Origin: a virus
DNA: 34,405 nt
Virus record (IMG/VR): IMGVR_UViG_3300050821_008083
Span: 1 to 34,405 of that record
Direction: 5' to 3' (one strand)
Of the stretch, positions 6,462-15,211 are shown one piece after another; within the stretch, counting starts at the first letter, position 1, and the number at the start of each line of letters is the position of its first letter. The notes under the pieces were generated by a model. That model was given only the letters and a program-made list of their open reading frames with translations, ran no database searches and was not told the origin of the DNA. A program made the translations under genes and the position numbers.

Positions 6462-7013
6462 ATGCCCTCGTCCGCAACTTTGTACCGCGCGCCGCTCCTG
6501 CCGGGCAACGACTTAGGGAACCAGACGAGTGAGACGCAAATGCCGAACGGCAGGGGCGCTTCACTCGTGCTGCCCCTCCCCTCGAATGGTTCGCTCGCGC
6601 AGCGCCGCTTCCGCGTGGTCATCGCTGGCCGCGTACAAACCACCATTACCACCACCTTCACGCTCAATCTCTATTTCGGATTTTCGCCAATCCTAGCCTC
6701 AAACACACTGATCTTTTCCTCTGGTCCGAACTCCGTCAACAACGTCAGCTCGAATTTCTCGATCACGGTGGACATGTTCTGGACGGCAGCGGGCCTCACC
6801 ATCTGTGGAGCGCCGGGCGACGGGCAAATGAACAACAATCCCATCGGTCCTTCCTCGCTCTCCAATGTCATCACGAACGTGGACCCGAATCGTGACTCGA
6901 ATAGCTTTCTGCAGTCCGGTGCGACCTATGGCTTTACGGCGACCGGGACCTTTGGATCGACCTCGGCGGGCAATCACGCCTTCGTGGACCTTTTTGAACT
7001 GGAGGCTCTATGA
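6462..7013 (+). CDS. Beta-rich virion protein, paralogue of the 17029-17619 product
   Basis: This 183-residue protein matches the 195-residue product of 17029-17619 in layout: a short N-terminal arm starting MP, then a strand pair RFRVVIAGR with TTTFTLNLYFG (versus PFKVRAAFK with TSTIIFNIYAN), then VDMFWTAAG (versus AYLIWDSIG), and a C-terminal FVDLFELEAL (versus LTEFVVETV). A beta-sandwich head or tail accessory protein is likely. AGGA before the ATG supports the start. It overlaps the next gene by ATGA. Confidence 0.7.
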   Translation: MPSSATLYRAPLLPGNDLGNQTSETQMPNGRGASLVLPLPSNGSLAQRRFRVVIAGRVQTTITTTFTLNLYFGFSPILASNTLIFSSGPNSVNNVSSNFSITVDMFWTAAGLTICGAPGDGQMNNNPIGPSSLSNVITNVDPNRDSNSFLQSGATYGFTATGTFGSTSAGNHAFVDLFELEAL

Positions 7014-8983
7014 AGCGGATCGCCCTCCTTCTGATATTTCTATTCTTTGCCGCCCCGAAAGCCGGGGCGCAAACGCAGATTCAGAGCTTTGCCGCCGATC
7101 CCGCGACGTGTGATCCGACGCGAGGTCTCCAATATTACAACGTGCCCACAAAAACCATGAAATTTTGCTCGGCCTTAAATGTGTGGTCGCCGATAAATTC
7201 CGCCCCCGGTGCGGGGACAAACCAATTAGGTGCCACGTTTAACGTAAAGTCCATGATCCCCCCTGCTATCGGTGACGCAAAAAAAACGATCACTGCCGTG
7301 ACCTCGAACGGCAGTGCGTCCGTCACGGACGCAACCAACACTCCCTGGCTCGTGAGTGATGTGGGCAAGAATATTTATTGCACCAATGTCGTCGGCGGCA
7401 CCAATTTCGTTTCGCTAAATTTAACAATTGCCAAGATAGCGACATTTGTAAACCCAGGGTCTATTACGGTCAATACCACTGGAAACGGAAACGCTGGAGG
7501 AAGCGCGATTTGCGTGTGGTTTACGCAAAAGGAAACAACCTCATTTCTTGCCGCAAATACATTGGCCATTCAGGCACTCACGGGAGTTGCTCCCTATCTC
7601 GGCCCTGCCCTTGCCTATCCATCGAATGTTTATTGCCCCGGCGGCGGTTATGTAGTGGACGGGCCGTTCTTTATTCAAGTGAGTGCCGCCAACAACACAC
7701 TGGGGGCCGGGTTTCTCGGGAATGGTCGCAGTTCTTGCGTGATTTATATCAGCCCGGACGTGACTGTTTCCAATACCTCCTGGATTTTGAACAGTACGCA
7801 GAATACAGGGACGACTTTTGCCGACTTCACGGTGGATTGCAGCCTGCAAAATTTGAGCGTTGCCGCGCCGGGCATGAGGTTTAATGCCTTTGGAAATTCA
7901 ACACTCCGAAATATCGAAATCGACGGCTGTGGCACGACAGGTGACAACAACGGACTCATTCAAATCACCGGGGGTGCGAACGTAATTATAGATGGGTTGA
8001 TTATCAACAATGCTCCACTCAACAGTGCTGAACCCCCGCTATCGATTAGCGGGAGCGCTGGTATCACGGTGCGGAATATGCGCACTACTAATCCGGGTCC
8101 AGTGCCGACGCAAGTCTCTAATTCCGGAAGCACGTCCAGCCCGAGCGCTGGAGGTCCCCGGCAACTTACCGGAATCGGCGTGACCTTTGAGAGCAGTATT
8201 TTTGATGAAGGCGCAACTCCGGGTGCAATTGCATTGACGGCATCTTCGGTGAACTTCATTAGCGACGTGATTCTGGACGGATTAAATACAGCTCTGAGCG
8301 TGGACGCGAATTCCAGCGCTTATCTCGATCTCGTCACATTAGGCCCATTTGCAGGCGGATGTAGTGGAGGGAGTCGGCAGGCTGTCACGATTGCCACAAC
8401 GGGATATGTCTACGCGACAGGCTCAGACTTTGAGGGATGCGGATCAGACGGCACCGGTCTCAGCGCCGCAGTGAAGGGGACTTCATCCGGCACGTTTGTC
8501 AGCGCAGGCGGGAATACATGGCGTAATTGTTCCGGCACCCTTCCGTGCCCCTTGGTGACTGTGGCGAATTATGGAACGCAAGCGTTTAACGGCGGCATTG
8601 TTCCGAAATCATCCGAAACACATACACCCAACACTTGTTACGCGCTGACCGGCACCCTGGTCGCCACGCAGAATCTTTGCACGTTTCTCAATGATCAAAA
8701 CTATCAAGTGATTAACATTACCGCACAGTCCGGGGGGAACGCTCCGGCGAATTCCAGTTGCGCCACCCCTCCGGTTATCACTCTTTCGGACGGGACGCGT
8801 TCGGCAACATTGACGCTTACGAGCGGGAAAACACAGTGGTCAAGCGCCGTGGACTCTTCGACAGTCAACAGTATATTTGCGGGCGGGACAACCTTGACGA
8901 TTAGTGTCGGGACGTTTACTTGCGTGACGCCGCCGTCAACTCTGGGCGTCAGTTATGTTTTGCAATCGGTTTTGAATCCCTAA
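7010..8983 (+). CDS. Right-handed beta-helix protein with signal peptide
   Basis: This 657-residue protein starts with a classic Sec signal peptide (Lys-Arg, then LLLIFLFFAAP, then an AGA-Q cleavage site near residue 20). Next comes a CDPTRGLQYYN segment with paired cysteines, a domain of short beta strands, and from about residue 250 to 480 a right-handed beta-helix with repeated rungs (for example NIEIDGCGTTGDNNG and VIIDGLIINN). The C-terminal 120 residues form a separate beta domain with four cysteines. Beta-helices of this kind bind or cut polysaccharides, as in tailspikes and pectate-lyase-type enzymes. A signal peptide is unusual for a virion protein, so it may be exported before lysis or acquired from a host secreted protein. 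No catalytic residues can be assigned. Confidence 0.75.
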   Translation: MKRIALLLIFLFFAAPKAGAQTQIQSFAADPATCDPTRGLQYYNVPTKTMKFCSALNVWSPINSAPGAGTNQLGATFNVKSMIPPAIGDAKKTITAVTSNGSASVTDATNTPWLVSDVGKNIYCTNVVGGTNFVSLNLTIAKIATFVNPGSITVNTTGNGNAGGSAICVWFTQKETTSFLAANTLAIQALTGVAPYLGPALAYPSNVYCPGGGYVVDGPFFIQVSAANNTLGAGFLGNGRSSCVIYISPDVTVSNTSWILNSTQNTGTTFADFTVDCSLQNLSVAAPGMRFNAFGNSTLRNIEIDGCGTTGDNNGLIQITGGANVIIDGLIINNAPLNSAEPPLSISGSAGITVRNMRTTNPGPVPTQVSNSGSTSSPSAGGPRQLTGIGVTFESSIFDEGATPGAIALTASSVNFISDVILDGLNTALSVDANSSAYLDLVTLGPFAGGCSGGSRQAVTIATTGYVYATGSDFEGCGSDGTGLSAAVKGTSSGTFVSAGGNTWRNCSGTLPCPLVTVANYGTQAFNGGIVPKSSETHTPNTCYALTGTLVATQNLCTFLNDQNYQVINITAQSGGNAPANSSCATPPVITLSDGTRSATLTLTSGKTQWSSAVDSSTVNSIFAGGTTLTISVGTFTCVTPPSTLGVSYVLQSVLNP

Positions 8984-8987
8984 AGAG

Positions 8988-9362
8988 ATGGAGCTGATCG
9001 ACAAATCGACGGCGCTGTACTTCGAGCCCGAGTCCATCGGATCGCCGGACGGGGCGCGCTGCAACATTTGCTGGAAGTTCAACCCGATAGAGAAGTCCTG
9101 CATCGAGGTGGAGGGAAAGATTGACGGGCCGCGCGGTATCTGCGGCCTGTATATGAACGGCGCTCCAGCCGGGCATTACCTCGTTCTCAAGTTGTCACGC
9201 AAGGTGACTAAAGCCGAGGCCGGTTACTCCGAGAATGGTCCGACCCACTGCGGAAATTGCGATGAGATGGTCGTGCGCAAGGTCTACGGTTCAAGCCCCT
9301 GCAAGAAAGTAAAGGGCCTCGTGGACGGACGCGCGTGTTGTGGACTATGGGAGCCGGTGTGA
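8988..9362 (+). CDS. Protein with duplicated four-Cys motif
   Basis: This 124-residue protein has two copies of one motif: C25, C28, C38 and C52 ending ICGLY, and C88, C91, C105 and C117/C118 ending CCGLW; each also has a V-x-G-x-(I/V)-D-G element between the third and fourth Cys. Phages often encode a single such unit near the terminase, resembling HiPIP-like or zinc-binding Cys motifs. The duplication inside one chain is notable. Its stop overlaps the probable GTG start of the terminase gene. Metal type and role are unknown. Confidence 0.7.
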   Translation: MELIDKSTALYFEPESIGSPDGARCNICWKFNPIEKSCIEVEGKIDGPRGICGLYMNGAPAGHYLVLKLSRKVTKAEAGYSENGPTHCGNCDEMVVRKVYGSSPCKKVKGLVDGRACCGLWEPV

Positions 9363-11029
9363 GTGCGCCAGTAAAGCAACAAATCACGATGGAAGAAATC
9401 CTGCGCCGCTGGGAGGGCGTGAAGATTTGCCGGAACAAGGCGCGCAGGAGCCTGCACTACCTGTGCGTCAAAATCCTGGGTTACGCCGATGTCACCGAGG
9501 AAGTCCACTGGGACATCATCGATCATTTACAGAGATTCAAAGGTGGCACGGATGATGCCGACGCGCACGGCGTCGTCACCTACACGCCGAACGTGGACCT
9601 CTGGCACCTGGAGGGTCCGCGCAACACCCTGATCCTGTATCCGCGCGGCCATCTCAAGACTTCGATCATCACCATCGCCCACACGATCCAATGGATCATC
9701 AACTATCCGAATATCCGCATCCTGATTTCGACCGCCACGGGCGACCAGTGCAAGGGCATGATGGACGAGATTCGGAAGCATTTTCAGTTCAACAAGCAGT
9801 TCCGCTATTACTTCCCGGACTACTGCCCGCCCGCGAAGAAAGCGGCGGAATTCGGAAACCAGGAATCGTTCACCGTTCCGAACCGCACGGTGTACCGCAA
9901 AGAACCAACGGTTTCCACTTGTTCGGTCGGGAAGGTGATCGCGGGAGCCCACTATGAAGTCATCAAGAATTCGGACTTGGTTGATAAAGAGAACGTCAAA
10001 ACTCCTGGCCAGATTGCTGATGTCATTGGGCACTTCGGTTACCTCAATCCGCTCCTCGAAAGGAGCGAAGTACCTCCTCATAACGGATGGATTGACGTGG
10101 AAGGGACTCGATACGACTTCGGGGATTTATACGGACGACTTCTCGACTCGGGGACTTATCGAACTGTTGTCCGCCCTCGACTTGGAGAAGAGACCGTTTG
10201 GCCGTCCCGGTTCCCCCCTTCCGAACTAGCGCGGATCGAGAAGGAAGTCGGCCCGTACATTTTTTCCTGCCAGTACCGCAACCGTCCGATCCCGCCCGAG
10301 GGAGGTCTGTGTGATCCAAAGGATATTGTATTTCTCCCCCGATCCGTCATCGGTCAAATTTTCCCCACGCTCCGACTGCACTGCACAATTGACCTGCACG
10401 GCCTGGAGCCAGCCCGAAATGATAATGACGCCACCGCGCTTACGGTTCATGGTTTCGACCGTGATGGGCGCTTGTACGTCCTCGACATTCGCCACGGACG
10501 GTTCACTCCCGACAAGGTGATCTGGCACATCTTCAACATCTACGCGATGTATCCCGGCATTGTGGATTTCAAGATCGAAAAGGATGCCCATGCGCGAGTA
10601 CTACTGCCTTTCCTGCAACGAGAAGCATCTAAGCGGCAGCGTTTTCCTTGCATGGTCCCGATCAAGCGCGATACGCACGTTTCTAAACAACAGCGGATTC
10701 GTGGTCTGCAGCCTTGGTTTAAGGCAGGCATTGTGCGGTTTGCCGATGACCTATCGTGCAAGACCGATCTTATCCTTGAGATTATGCAGTTCCCCTCGCA
10801 GTCCGCAGGGGTCCATGACGATATTCTCGATACCCTCGCCGACGCCATGCAAAACCAGGAGGGAGGAGTCACCGATGATGTCATCGCCTCCCCATTCTTC
10901 GATTCCCGACAATTGTTTGGTGCTGAAAAGCCCAAAGACCGGTTCATGGGATTTGGTCCAGGTGGCGAGGAAGAATGGCTCTACGGAACGATGAGTAAGA
11001 CGGTGGATTCGCCTACGGGGGTCTTGTGA
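9359..11029 (+). CDS. terL: Terminase large subunit
   Basis: This 556-residue protein is the ATP-driven DNA-packaging motor and headful or cos nuclease. The Walker A-type motif YPRGHLKTS is at residues 94-102, after a typical TLIL strand; the ATPase acidic region lies around NSDLVDKEN (204-212). The RNase H-like nuclease begins at TIDLHG (D345), followed by ALTVHGFDRDGRLYVLDIRHGR and the final acidic pair in VHDDILDTLADAM (D487/D488/D491). Length is usual for the family. The start is set at GTG 9359, which overlaps the upstream stop as GTGA and has GGGAG about 6 bases upstream; the in-frame GTG at 9335 lacks this. It is followed directly by portal. No small subunit gene was recognised beside it. 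Confidence 0.93.
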   Translation: MSAPVKQQITMEEILRRWEGVKICRNKARRSLHYLCVKILGYADVTEEVHWDIIDHLQRFKGGTDDADAHGVVTYTPNVDLWHLEGPRNTLILYPRGHLKTSIITIAHTIQWIINYPNIRILISTATGDQCKGMMDEIRKHFQFNKQFRYYFPDYCPPAKKAAEFGNQESFTVPNRTVYRKEPTVSTCSVGKVIAGAHYEVIKNSDLVDKENVKTPGQIADVIGHFGYLNPLLERSEVPPHNGWIDVEGTRYDFGDLYGRLLDSGTYRTVVRPRLGEETVWPSRFPPSELARIEKEVGPYIFSCQYRNRPIPPEGGLCDPKDIVFLPRSVIGQIFPTLRLHCTIDLHGLEPARNDNDATALTVHGFDRDGRLYVLDIRHGRFTPDKVIWHIFNIYAMYPGIVDFKIEKDAHARVLLPFLQREASKRQRFPCMVPIKRDTHVSKQQRIRGLQPWFKAGIVRFADDLSCKTDLILEIMQFPSQSAGVHDDILDTLADAMQNQEGGVTDDVIASPFFDSRQLFGAEKPKDRFMGFGPGGEEEWLYGTMSKTVDSPTGVL

Positions 11030-13107
11030 GCTACGGCGACATGGGCGTAGCGCCGGTTCCGGAGGCGCTCCCGCTCGCACAGCAAAATAAAATCACCCAA
11101 GACTGGTCTGACAAAACGGCCCTGAGTGTCGTGCGCTCGGATTTTGCCTATGCGGAAGCCTATCGCACGCACGCGCACGACTGGCGCTACCGGAACGCAA
11201 TGGAACTCTATCTCGCCTGGGCCGGGCAGCGCTATTGGGACGGCACGCGCGTTCCCCGCAGCTCGATTGGCATTTACGCCTGCTTTGAGCAGGTGGAATC
11301 GATGCTCCCGAAGATCGTGCGCATGATCTGCGATCCCGATACTTACGAGTTCTACGCCGAGGACCCCGACGCCGCCGAGCTGTGGAAAGAGCATCTCGTC
11401 GGGCAGCTCAAGGAAGCAAAGTACAGGGAGCAAATTCGCCTCTGCGCCAAGTCCTCGCTCGTGTACGGCAACGGCATCCTTGAATGGGGCATGGAGGATT
11501 ATGAGGATGATACGGTCACCATCGAGGAGACCCGCAACGTAAAAAGTTACCAGATGGCTTACCACCCGCAGGTCGGACCCGTGGCCGTTCCGGGCGAAAC
11601 GGAAACCAATTACAAGCGCAAGATCACGAGCGAGACGAAGCGCCGCCCCTATGTGCGCTACCGCTCGATCATCGATTCCTACGTGGACCCCAACAACGAA
11701 TCGACGCAGATCGAGAAGGGCGGCTACTTCATCTTGCGCACCTACATGCGCGCCGAGGAACTCAAGGCCCTGCGCGGCAAAAAAGATTTCATGATCCCGG
11801 ACGACCGCACGCTCTCCGAGTATTCCAAGGCCAAGACGACCTCGAACCAGGATGTCACGAAATTGTCGGCGGAACTCTTCCGCTACAACATGTGGAATCC
11901 CTCGCAGGATTACACCGCAGACCCCGCGCAGAAGCGGATCGAGGTCATTGAATACACCAAAGCCGAGCGCAAGGTCTGGATGCTCAACCGCGAGCACATC
12001 GCCTACAACCGGCCCAACAAGTACAAGCGCATCAATTTCCTCTCGATGTGCTATGCGGATGTCCTGGATCGCTGGCATGCGCTGGCGATCACCGACGTGG
12101 CCGAAGGCGAGCAACGCCTGCAGCAAGGCATCATCAATGCCAGGGTGGATGAACTGGCGCTCTCGATTCACCGTCCCATGATTAAGCGGCGCGGTGTTAC
12201 AGTTCCCCCCTACCAGCTCAAGGTCCGTCCGGGGGTGGTCATTGAGGTCGAAAATCCAGAAGGGGACATCAAGCAGCTCGAAGTCCAGAACATCACGCAG
12301 CAAGCGTTCATCGAGGTCGAGGCGAGTGAACGCCGTGTTCAAAGAATTACGGGAATGTCTGACCTTGCTGCTCTTGGTTCGCCGACCTCGGGAGGAAATT
12401 CGGCTAATCGAACGGCTGCGGGGATTAATACGCAAGTTGGAGCCACTCAAGACCGCACGTCCTACTACATCCAAAACGCGGAAGATCACGTCATCGAGCC
12501 GCTCCTCAATATTTTCATTGAGCTGAACAAGAAATTCGGCGACCTGAAAGTTGCCGCCGCCTGGATCAAGCTCCATCCCAAATACTCGAACAAAAAGCCC
12601 GTGGACATCATGAACGCGCACGTCTACGCCGAGTGCTGGGGCGCGGTGCGGGCGCAGGCGAGGAGCGGCTTCCTGCAGCTCTTCCCCACGATTGCGCAGA
12701 CCATTTTCAATCCCGAGATGCTGCAGCTCCTCGCGCAACAGCAACAGAAAACCATGTCGGTCGAGGTGTTCCAATCGATGATCTGGGACAGTTTGGGATA
12801 CCGCCCGCGCGATCCACTCATGATCGACATGACGCCGCAGCAAAAACAGGCCATGCAACAGCCCCCGCCCGAGGTTAAGGCCAAGGCCCAGATGCAGCAA
12901 ACGCAAATCCAGGCCGACCAGCAAAAGCATCAACAGGCCAACATGACCAAGCTTATCAACACGCTCGTCCAGGTCATTTTCAAGCACGCGGGAACGCTCT
13001 CCCAGCTTGACGATTCGCACCTGGAGCATTTGCAACAGCTCGCCTCGACGCATCTTTTGGCTGAGCAATCCCAAGATCAGGAGCCCGACAATAGTGCAGC
13101 CGCTTAA
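11026..13107 (+). CDS. Portal protein
   Basis: This 693-residue protein forms the twelve-part ring through which DNA enters and leaves the head. Size and content fit large podovirus portals (P22-like, about 700 residues): an N-terminal region YRNAMELYLAWAGQRYW, the crown and wing region with SSLVYGNGILEWGM, a stem-like region, a conserved RITGMSDLAALGSP stretch with an Asn/Thr-rich loop, and a long Gln-rich helical C-terminal barrel (from about residue 570). It starts at GTG overlapping the terminase stop (GTGA). The antisense strand holds an 804-residue open frame, a shadow of this GC-rich codon use. Confidence 0.88.
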   Translation: MSYGDMGVAPVPEALPLAQQNKITQDWSDKTALSVVRSDFAYAEAYRTHAHDWRYRNAMELYLAWAGQRYWDGTRVPRSSIGIYACFEQVESMLPKIVRMICDPDTYEFYAEDPDAAELWKEHLVGQLKEAKYREQIRLCAKSSLVYGNGILEWGMEDYEDDTVTIEETRNVKSYQMAYHPQVGPVAVPGETETNYKRKITSETKRRPYVRYRSIIDSYVDPNNESTQIEKGGYFILRTYMRAEELKALRGKKDFMIPDDRTLSEYSKAKTTSNQDVTKLSAELFRYNMWNPSQDYTADPAQKRIEVIEYTKAERKVWMLNREHIAYNRPNKYKRINFLSMCYADVLDRWHALAITDVAEGEQRLQQGIINARVDELALSIHRPMIKRRGVTVPPYQLKVRPGVVIEVENPEGDIKQLEVQNITQQAFIEVEASERRVQRITGMSDLAALGSPTSGGNSANRTAAGINTQVGATQDRTSYYIQNAEDHVIEPLLNIFIELNKKFGDLKVAAAWIKLHPKYSNKKPVDIMNAHVYAECWGAVRAQARSGFLQLFPTIAQTIFNPEMLQLLAQQQQKTMSVEVFQSMIWDSLGYRPRDPLMIDMTPQQKQAMQQPPPEVKAKAQMQQTQIQADQQKHQQANMTKLINTLVQVIFKHAGTLSQLDDSHLEHLQQLASTHLLAEQSQDQEPDNSAAA

Positions 13108-13453
13108 AGATGTATTCCGCCGCCTGATCCCCAAACTACGGGCCGATGTTCCGCAGCCGGAACAGACCACACCCGAGCAAATGAAGGCGGTGATTGATCT
13201 CGCCGAGGAGTTCGACAAGCTGCAGAACTTGCCGGTCTGGGAAAAAATCCTGCGGCAAATGGGAGCGGAAGTGCAGGGCGAGCTGATCGAAGCGACCAAG
13301 TTCAAGTATGAGCCGGTTCGCCAGGTCGCGCACACGACGAGGTGGGACGCGAAACGGGAACTTTTGGACAACGTGCTCGGCTGGATGGAAGCCACTCAGA
13401 ACGAGCGCACAAGAATCATCAATGACTTTAAGGAAATGAAGGGAGTGGGCTAA
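13094..13453 (+). CDS. Small helical protein between portal and scaffold
   Basis: This 119-residue protein probably starts at GTG 13094 inside the last codons of portal, with AGGAG at 13079-13083 and a 10-base spacer. It is all-helical and charged (AVIDLAEEFDKLQNL, RELLDNVLGWMEATQ). Its place between portal and scaffold suggests an assembly chaperone or head-completion factor, but no family is recognised. Its TAA overlaps the ATG of the next gene. Confidence 0.65.
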   Translation: MQPLKDVFRRLIPKLRADVPQPEQTTPEQMKAVIDLAEEFDKLQNLPVWEKILRQMGAEVQGELIEATKFKYEPVRQVAHTTRWDAKRELLDNVLGWMEATQNERTRIINDFKEMKGVG

Positions 13454-14169
13454 TGGCGGAAGAGATTAAAACGGGATTTGAGTACAAGCTCGCGGACGGC
13501 AGCGTCGTGAAGGCCGAGAACGTGGAGGAGGCGTTCAAAAACGTCGCCAAAATGAAAGAGGACACGAGCGCGGCCCTGCGGGAAGAACGCGCCAAGCGTG
13601 AGGAAATGGAAGCGCGCATCAACACCATGCAAGCGGAGATCAATCAGCGCCCGCGCCCCGTTGAGCGCGACGAGAACGGCTTCAATAAGGATCACTACTT
13701 TCGCTTGGTGGGCGAGGACCCCATCTCGGCGCAGAACTATTTGGATGCGGCGCGCTTTGGTATCGGCGATCCGAACCAGGTTCCGGGTTATTTCCAGGGC
13801 ACCTTTCAAAAGGTATCGAATCTGGAGCAATCGACGCTCGCGGCGACCTTCGTGAACTCGCACCCGGACTTTCCGGGGGGCAATGACAACGCGCAGCAAT
13901 TGACGAAGGAAGTGATGCGCCTGCAGCAAGCCGGGCATCCTGTGAACATGGACACAATGGACCTCGCCTGGCGCAATTGCGTTGAGAACGAAACGATCAA
14001 GCCCATCGAGCCTCCGCAGGAACAAGAGGAGCCGAATCCCTCGCTCTCGGGCGGCGGGGCTGGCACGCTCGATGCCGAAACGACACGAGTCGAGGCCGAC
14101 GTGATGAGCGGCAAGATGAGCATGGCCGACTTTGAAAAATACCTCCGGTCCAAGGGAGCACTCAGTTGA
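13453..14169 (+). CDS. Probable scaffold protein
   Basis: This 238-residue protein has a charged coiled coil at residues 20-60 (AALREERAKREEMEAR), a central helical part, a flexible Pro/Glu/Gly linker (PPQEQEEPNPSLSGGG) and a small C-terminal helical end (MSMADFEKYLRSKG). Size, charge and position between portal and the capsid region fit a capsid assembly scaffold, whose C-terminal helix usually contacts the coat protein. Scaffolds share little sequence, so the call rests on architecture and context. The stop overlaps a TTG start of the next gene. Confidence 0.68.
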   Translation: MAEEIKTGFEYKLADGSVVKAENVEEAFKNVAKMKEDTSAALREERAKREEMEARINTMQAEINQRPRPVERDENGFNKDHYFRLVGEDPISAQNYLDAARFGIGDPNQVPGYFQGTFQKVSNLEQSTLAATFVNSHPDFPGGNDNAQQLTKEVMRLQQAGHPVNMDTMDLAWRNCVENETIKPIEPPQEQEEPNPSLSGGGAGTLDAETTRVEADVMSGKMSMADFEKYLRSKGALS

Positions 14170-14612
14170 TCGAGGTGTTTGTCGCATTCACGCGGGAATC
14201 GAATATCAGCGATCTGGAGAAAACGCTGGAGGCGTGGAATCTTCCGGGCCTGGAGCCCATCGCCATCCAGATCAAGCAGGGGAAAAAGTTCGAGCTGCAC
14301 CGCCGCGTGACGGCTGAAAGTGTTTCACGTGGAACATACATTCTGAGCGATATGATGTTCGGCCCATGCGAGGTGAAATTTGCGGAACTTGCCGAGCAGG
14401 CGCTTGGCGACAATCCCGACGCCGGGATGATTATCCCGAACGGAATTGTCATGGCGCGTGTCTGCAGGAAGGGGATCATCACGCACTGGCCGACTCCGCG
14501 CACAGTCACCTACACCGAGGAGCACGCGGAAGCCTATAAGCACGCGGGATATAAAGTCATTCCATGTCCATCAATTCACTGCCTCCCGTTAGCCGAGTCC
14601 TTGCCGTCGTAG
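14166..14612 (+). CDS. Glycosyltransferase-like protein, possibly degenerate
   Basis: This 148-residue protein starts at TTG, overlapping the scaffold stop as TTGA. It opens with strand IEVFVAFTRES and contains RRVTAESVSRGTYILSDMMFG, which lines up with the segment before and over the DxD site of the glycosyltransferase at 3717-4253, but with SDMM in place of DDD. That suggests a GT-A-like fold with a changed or lost metal site. Its 3' end overlaps the phosphatase gene by 49 bases. Function uncertain; it might assist the neighbouring transferase. Confidence 0.5.
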   Translation: MIEVFVAFTRESNISDLEKTLEAWNLPGLEPIAIQIKQGKKFELHRRVTAESVSRGTYILSDMMFGPCEVKFAELAEQALGDNPDAGMIIPNGIVMARVCRKGIITHWPTPRTVTYTEEHAEAYKHAGYKVIPCPSIHCLPLAESLPS

Positions 14613-15211
14613 TCCGTCACGGCAGGACCGCTTACAACGACCCCAAGCGCCCGAAGTTGCGCGCCTGGGACAACGTGCCGCTCAAAGAGGAAGGCCAGGA
14701 GGATATTCAGCTCACCGCCAATAAGCTGAAAATCTACAATCCGAAGCTCGTTTATTCCTCCGATCTCGCGCGGGACAGCCAAAGCGCCATCTTGATCGCC
14801 GAGATTTTGGGAAACATTCCGTTTGAGATCGACTACGCGCTGCGCACCGCCGACATGGGGACGCTCGCCGGGATGCTCGATGAGGATGCCGCGCCGCGCG
14901 TCTTGCGCTGGTATCAGAATCCGGGCGAGCCCGCGCCATCTGGAGAGACACGTTATGAATTTGAAAAGCGCATCTGGAAATTCATGGAACCGAAGCTGGA
15001 CCTCGCGCGCAGTGTGGCGGCATTTCGCCCGGTGATCTTTGTGACGCATGGCCGCGTCCTCGCGATGCTCGACTCGTTCTACAACATGAAGCTTCCCGAG
15101 GACGGCAGTATGCCCTTCCCTGGCGGCTTTGGCGTCATCCGCTGCAACATGGATGGCGTCGATACCTTTGAACTCATTGGAGAAAGTGAGCCTGTGCATT
15201 TTGACACCTGA
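14564..15211 (+). CDS. Histidine phosphatase superfamily protein
   Basis: This 215-residue protein belongs to branch 1 of the histidine phosphatase (phosphoglycerate mutase-like) family, which moves or removes phosphate through a phospho-histidine. VVRHGR places the nucleophile at H19 with R18; YSSDLARDSQSA supplies the second Arg near residue 70; GETRYEF gives the general acid near E128; and THGRV gives the second His at H162. All core residues are present, so it should be active. Such enzymes are uncommon among virion genes. Lying between two glycosyltransferase-type genes, it may dephosphorylate a sugar or nucleotide-sugar precursor. The ATG lies within the upstream gene and has no clear ribosome site. 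Confidence 0.8.
   Translation: MSINSLPPVSRVLAVVVRHGRTAYNDPKRPKLRAWDNVPLKEEGQEDIQLTANKLKIYNPKLVYSSDLARDSQSAILIAEILGNIPFEIDYALRTADMGTLAGMLDEDAAPRVLRWYQNPGEPAPSGETRYEFEKRIWKFMEPKLDLARSVAAFRPVIFVTHGRVLAMLDSFYNMKLPEDGSMPFPGGFGVIRCNMDGVDTFELIGESEPVHFDT

Noticed and set aside
10981-13395. 804-codon open frame on the minus strand opposite portal
   Set aside because: Its composition (Leu, Arg, His, Val rich, low complexity) and exact overlap with portal show it is a shadow of GC-biased codon use.
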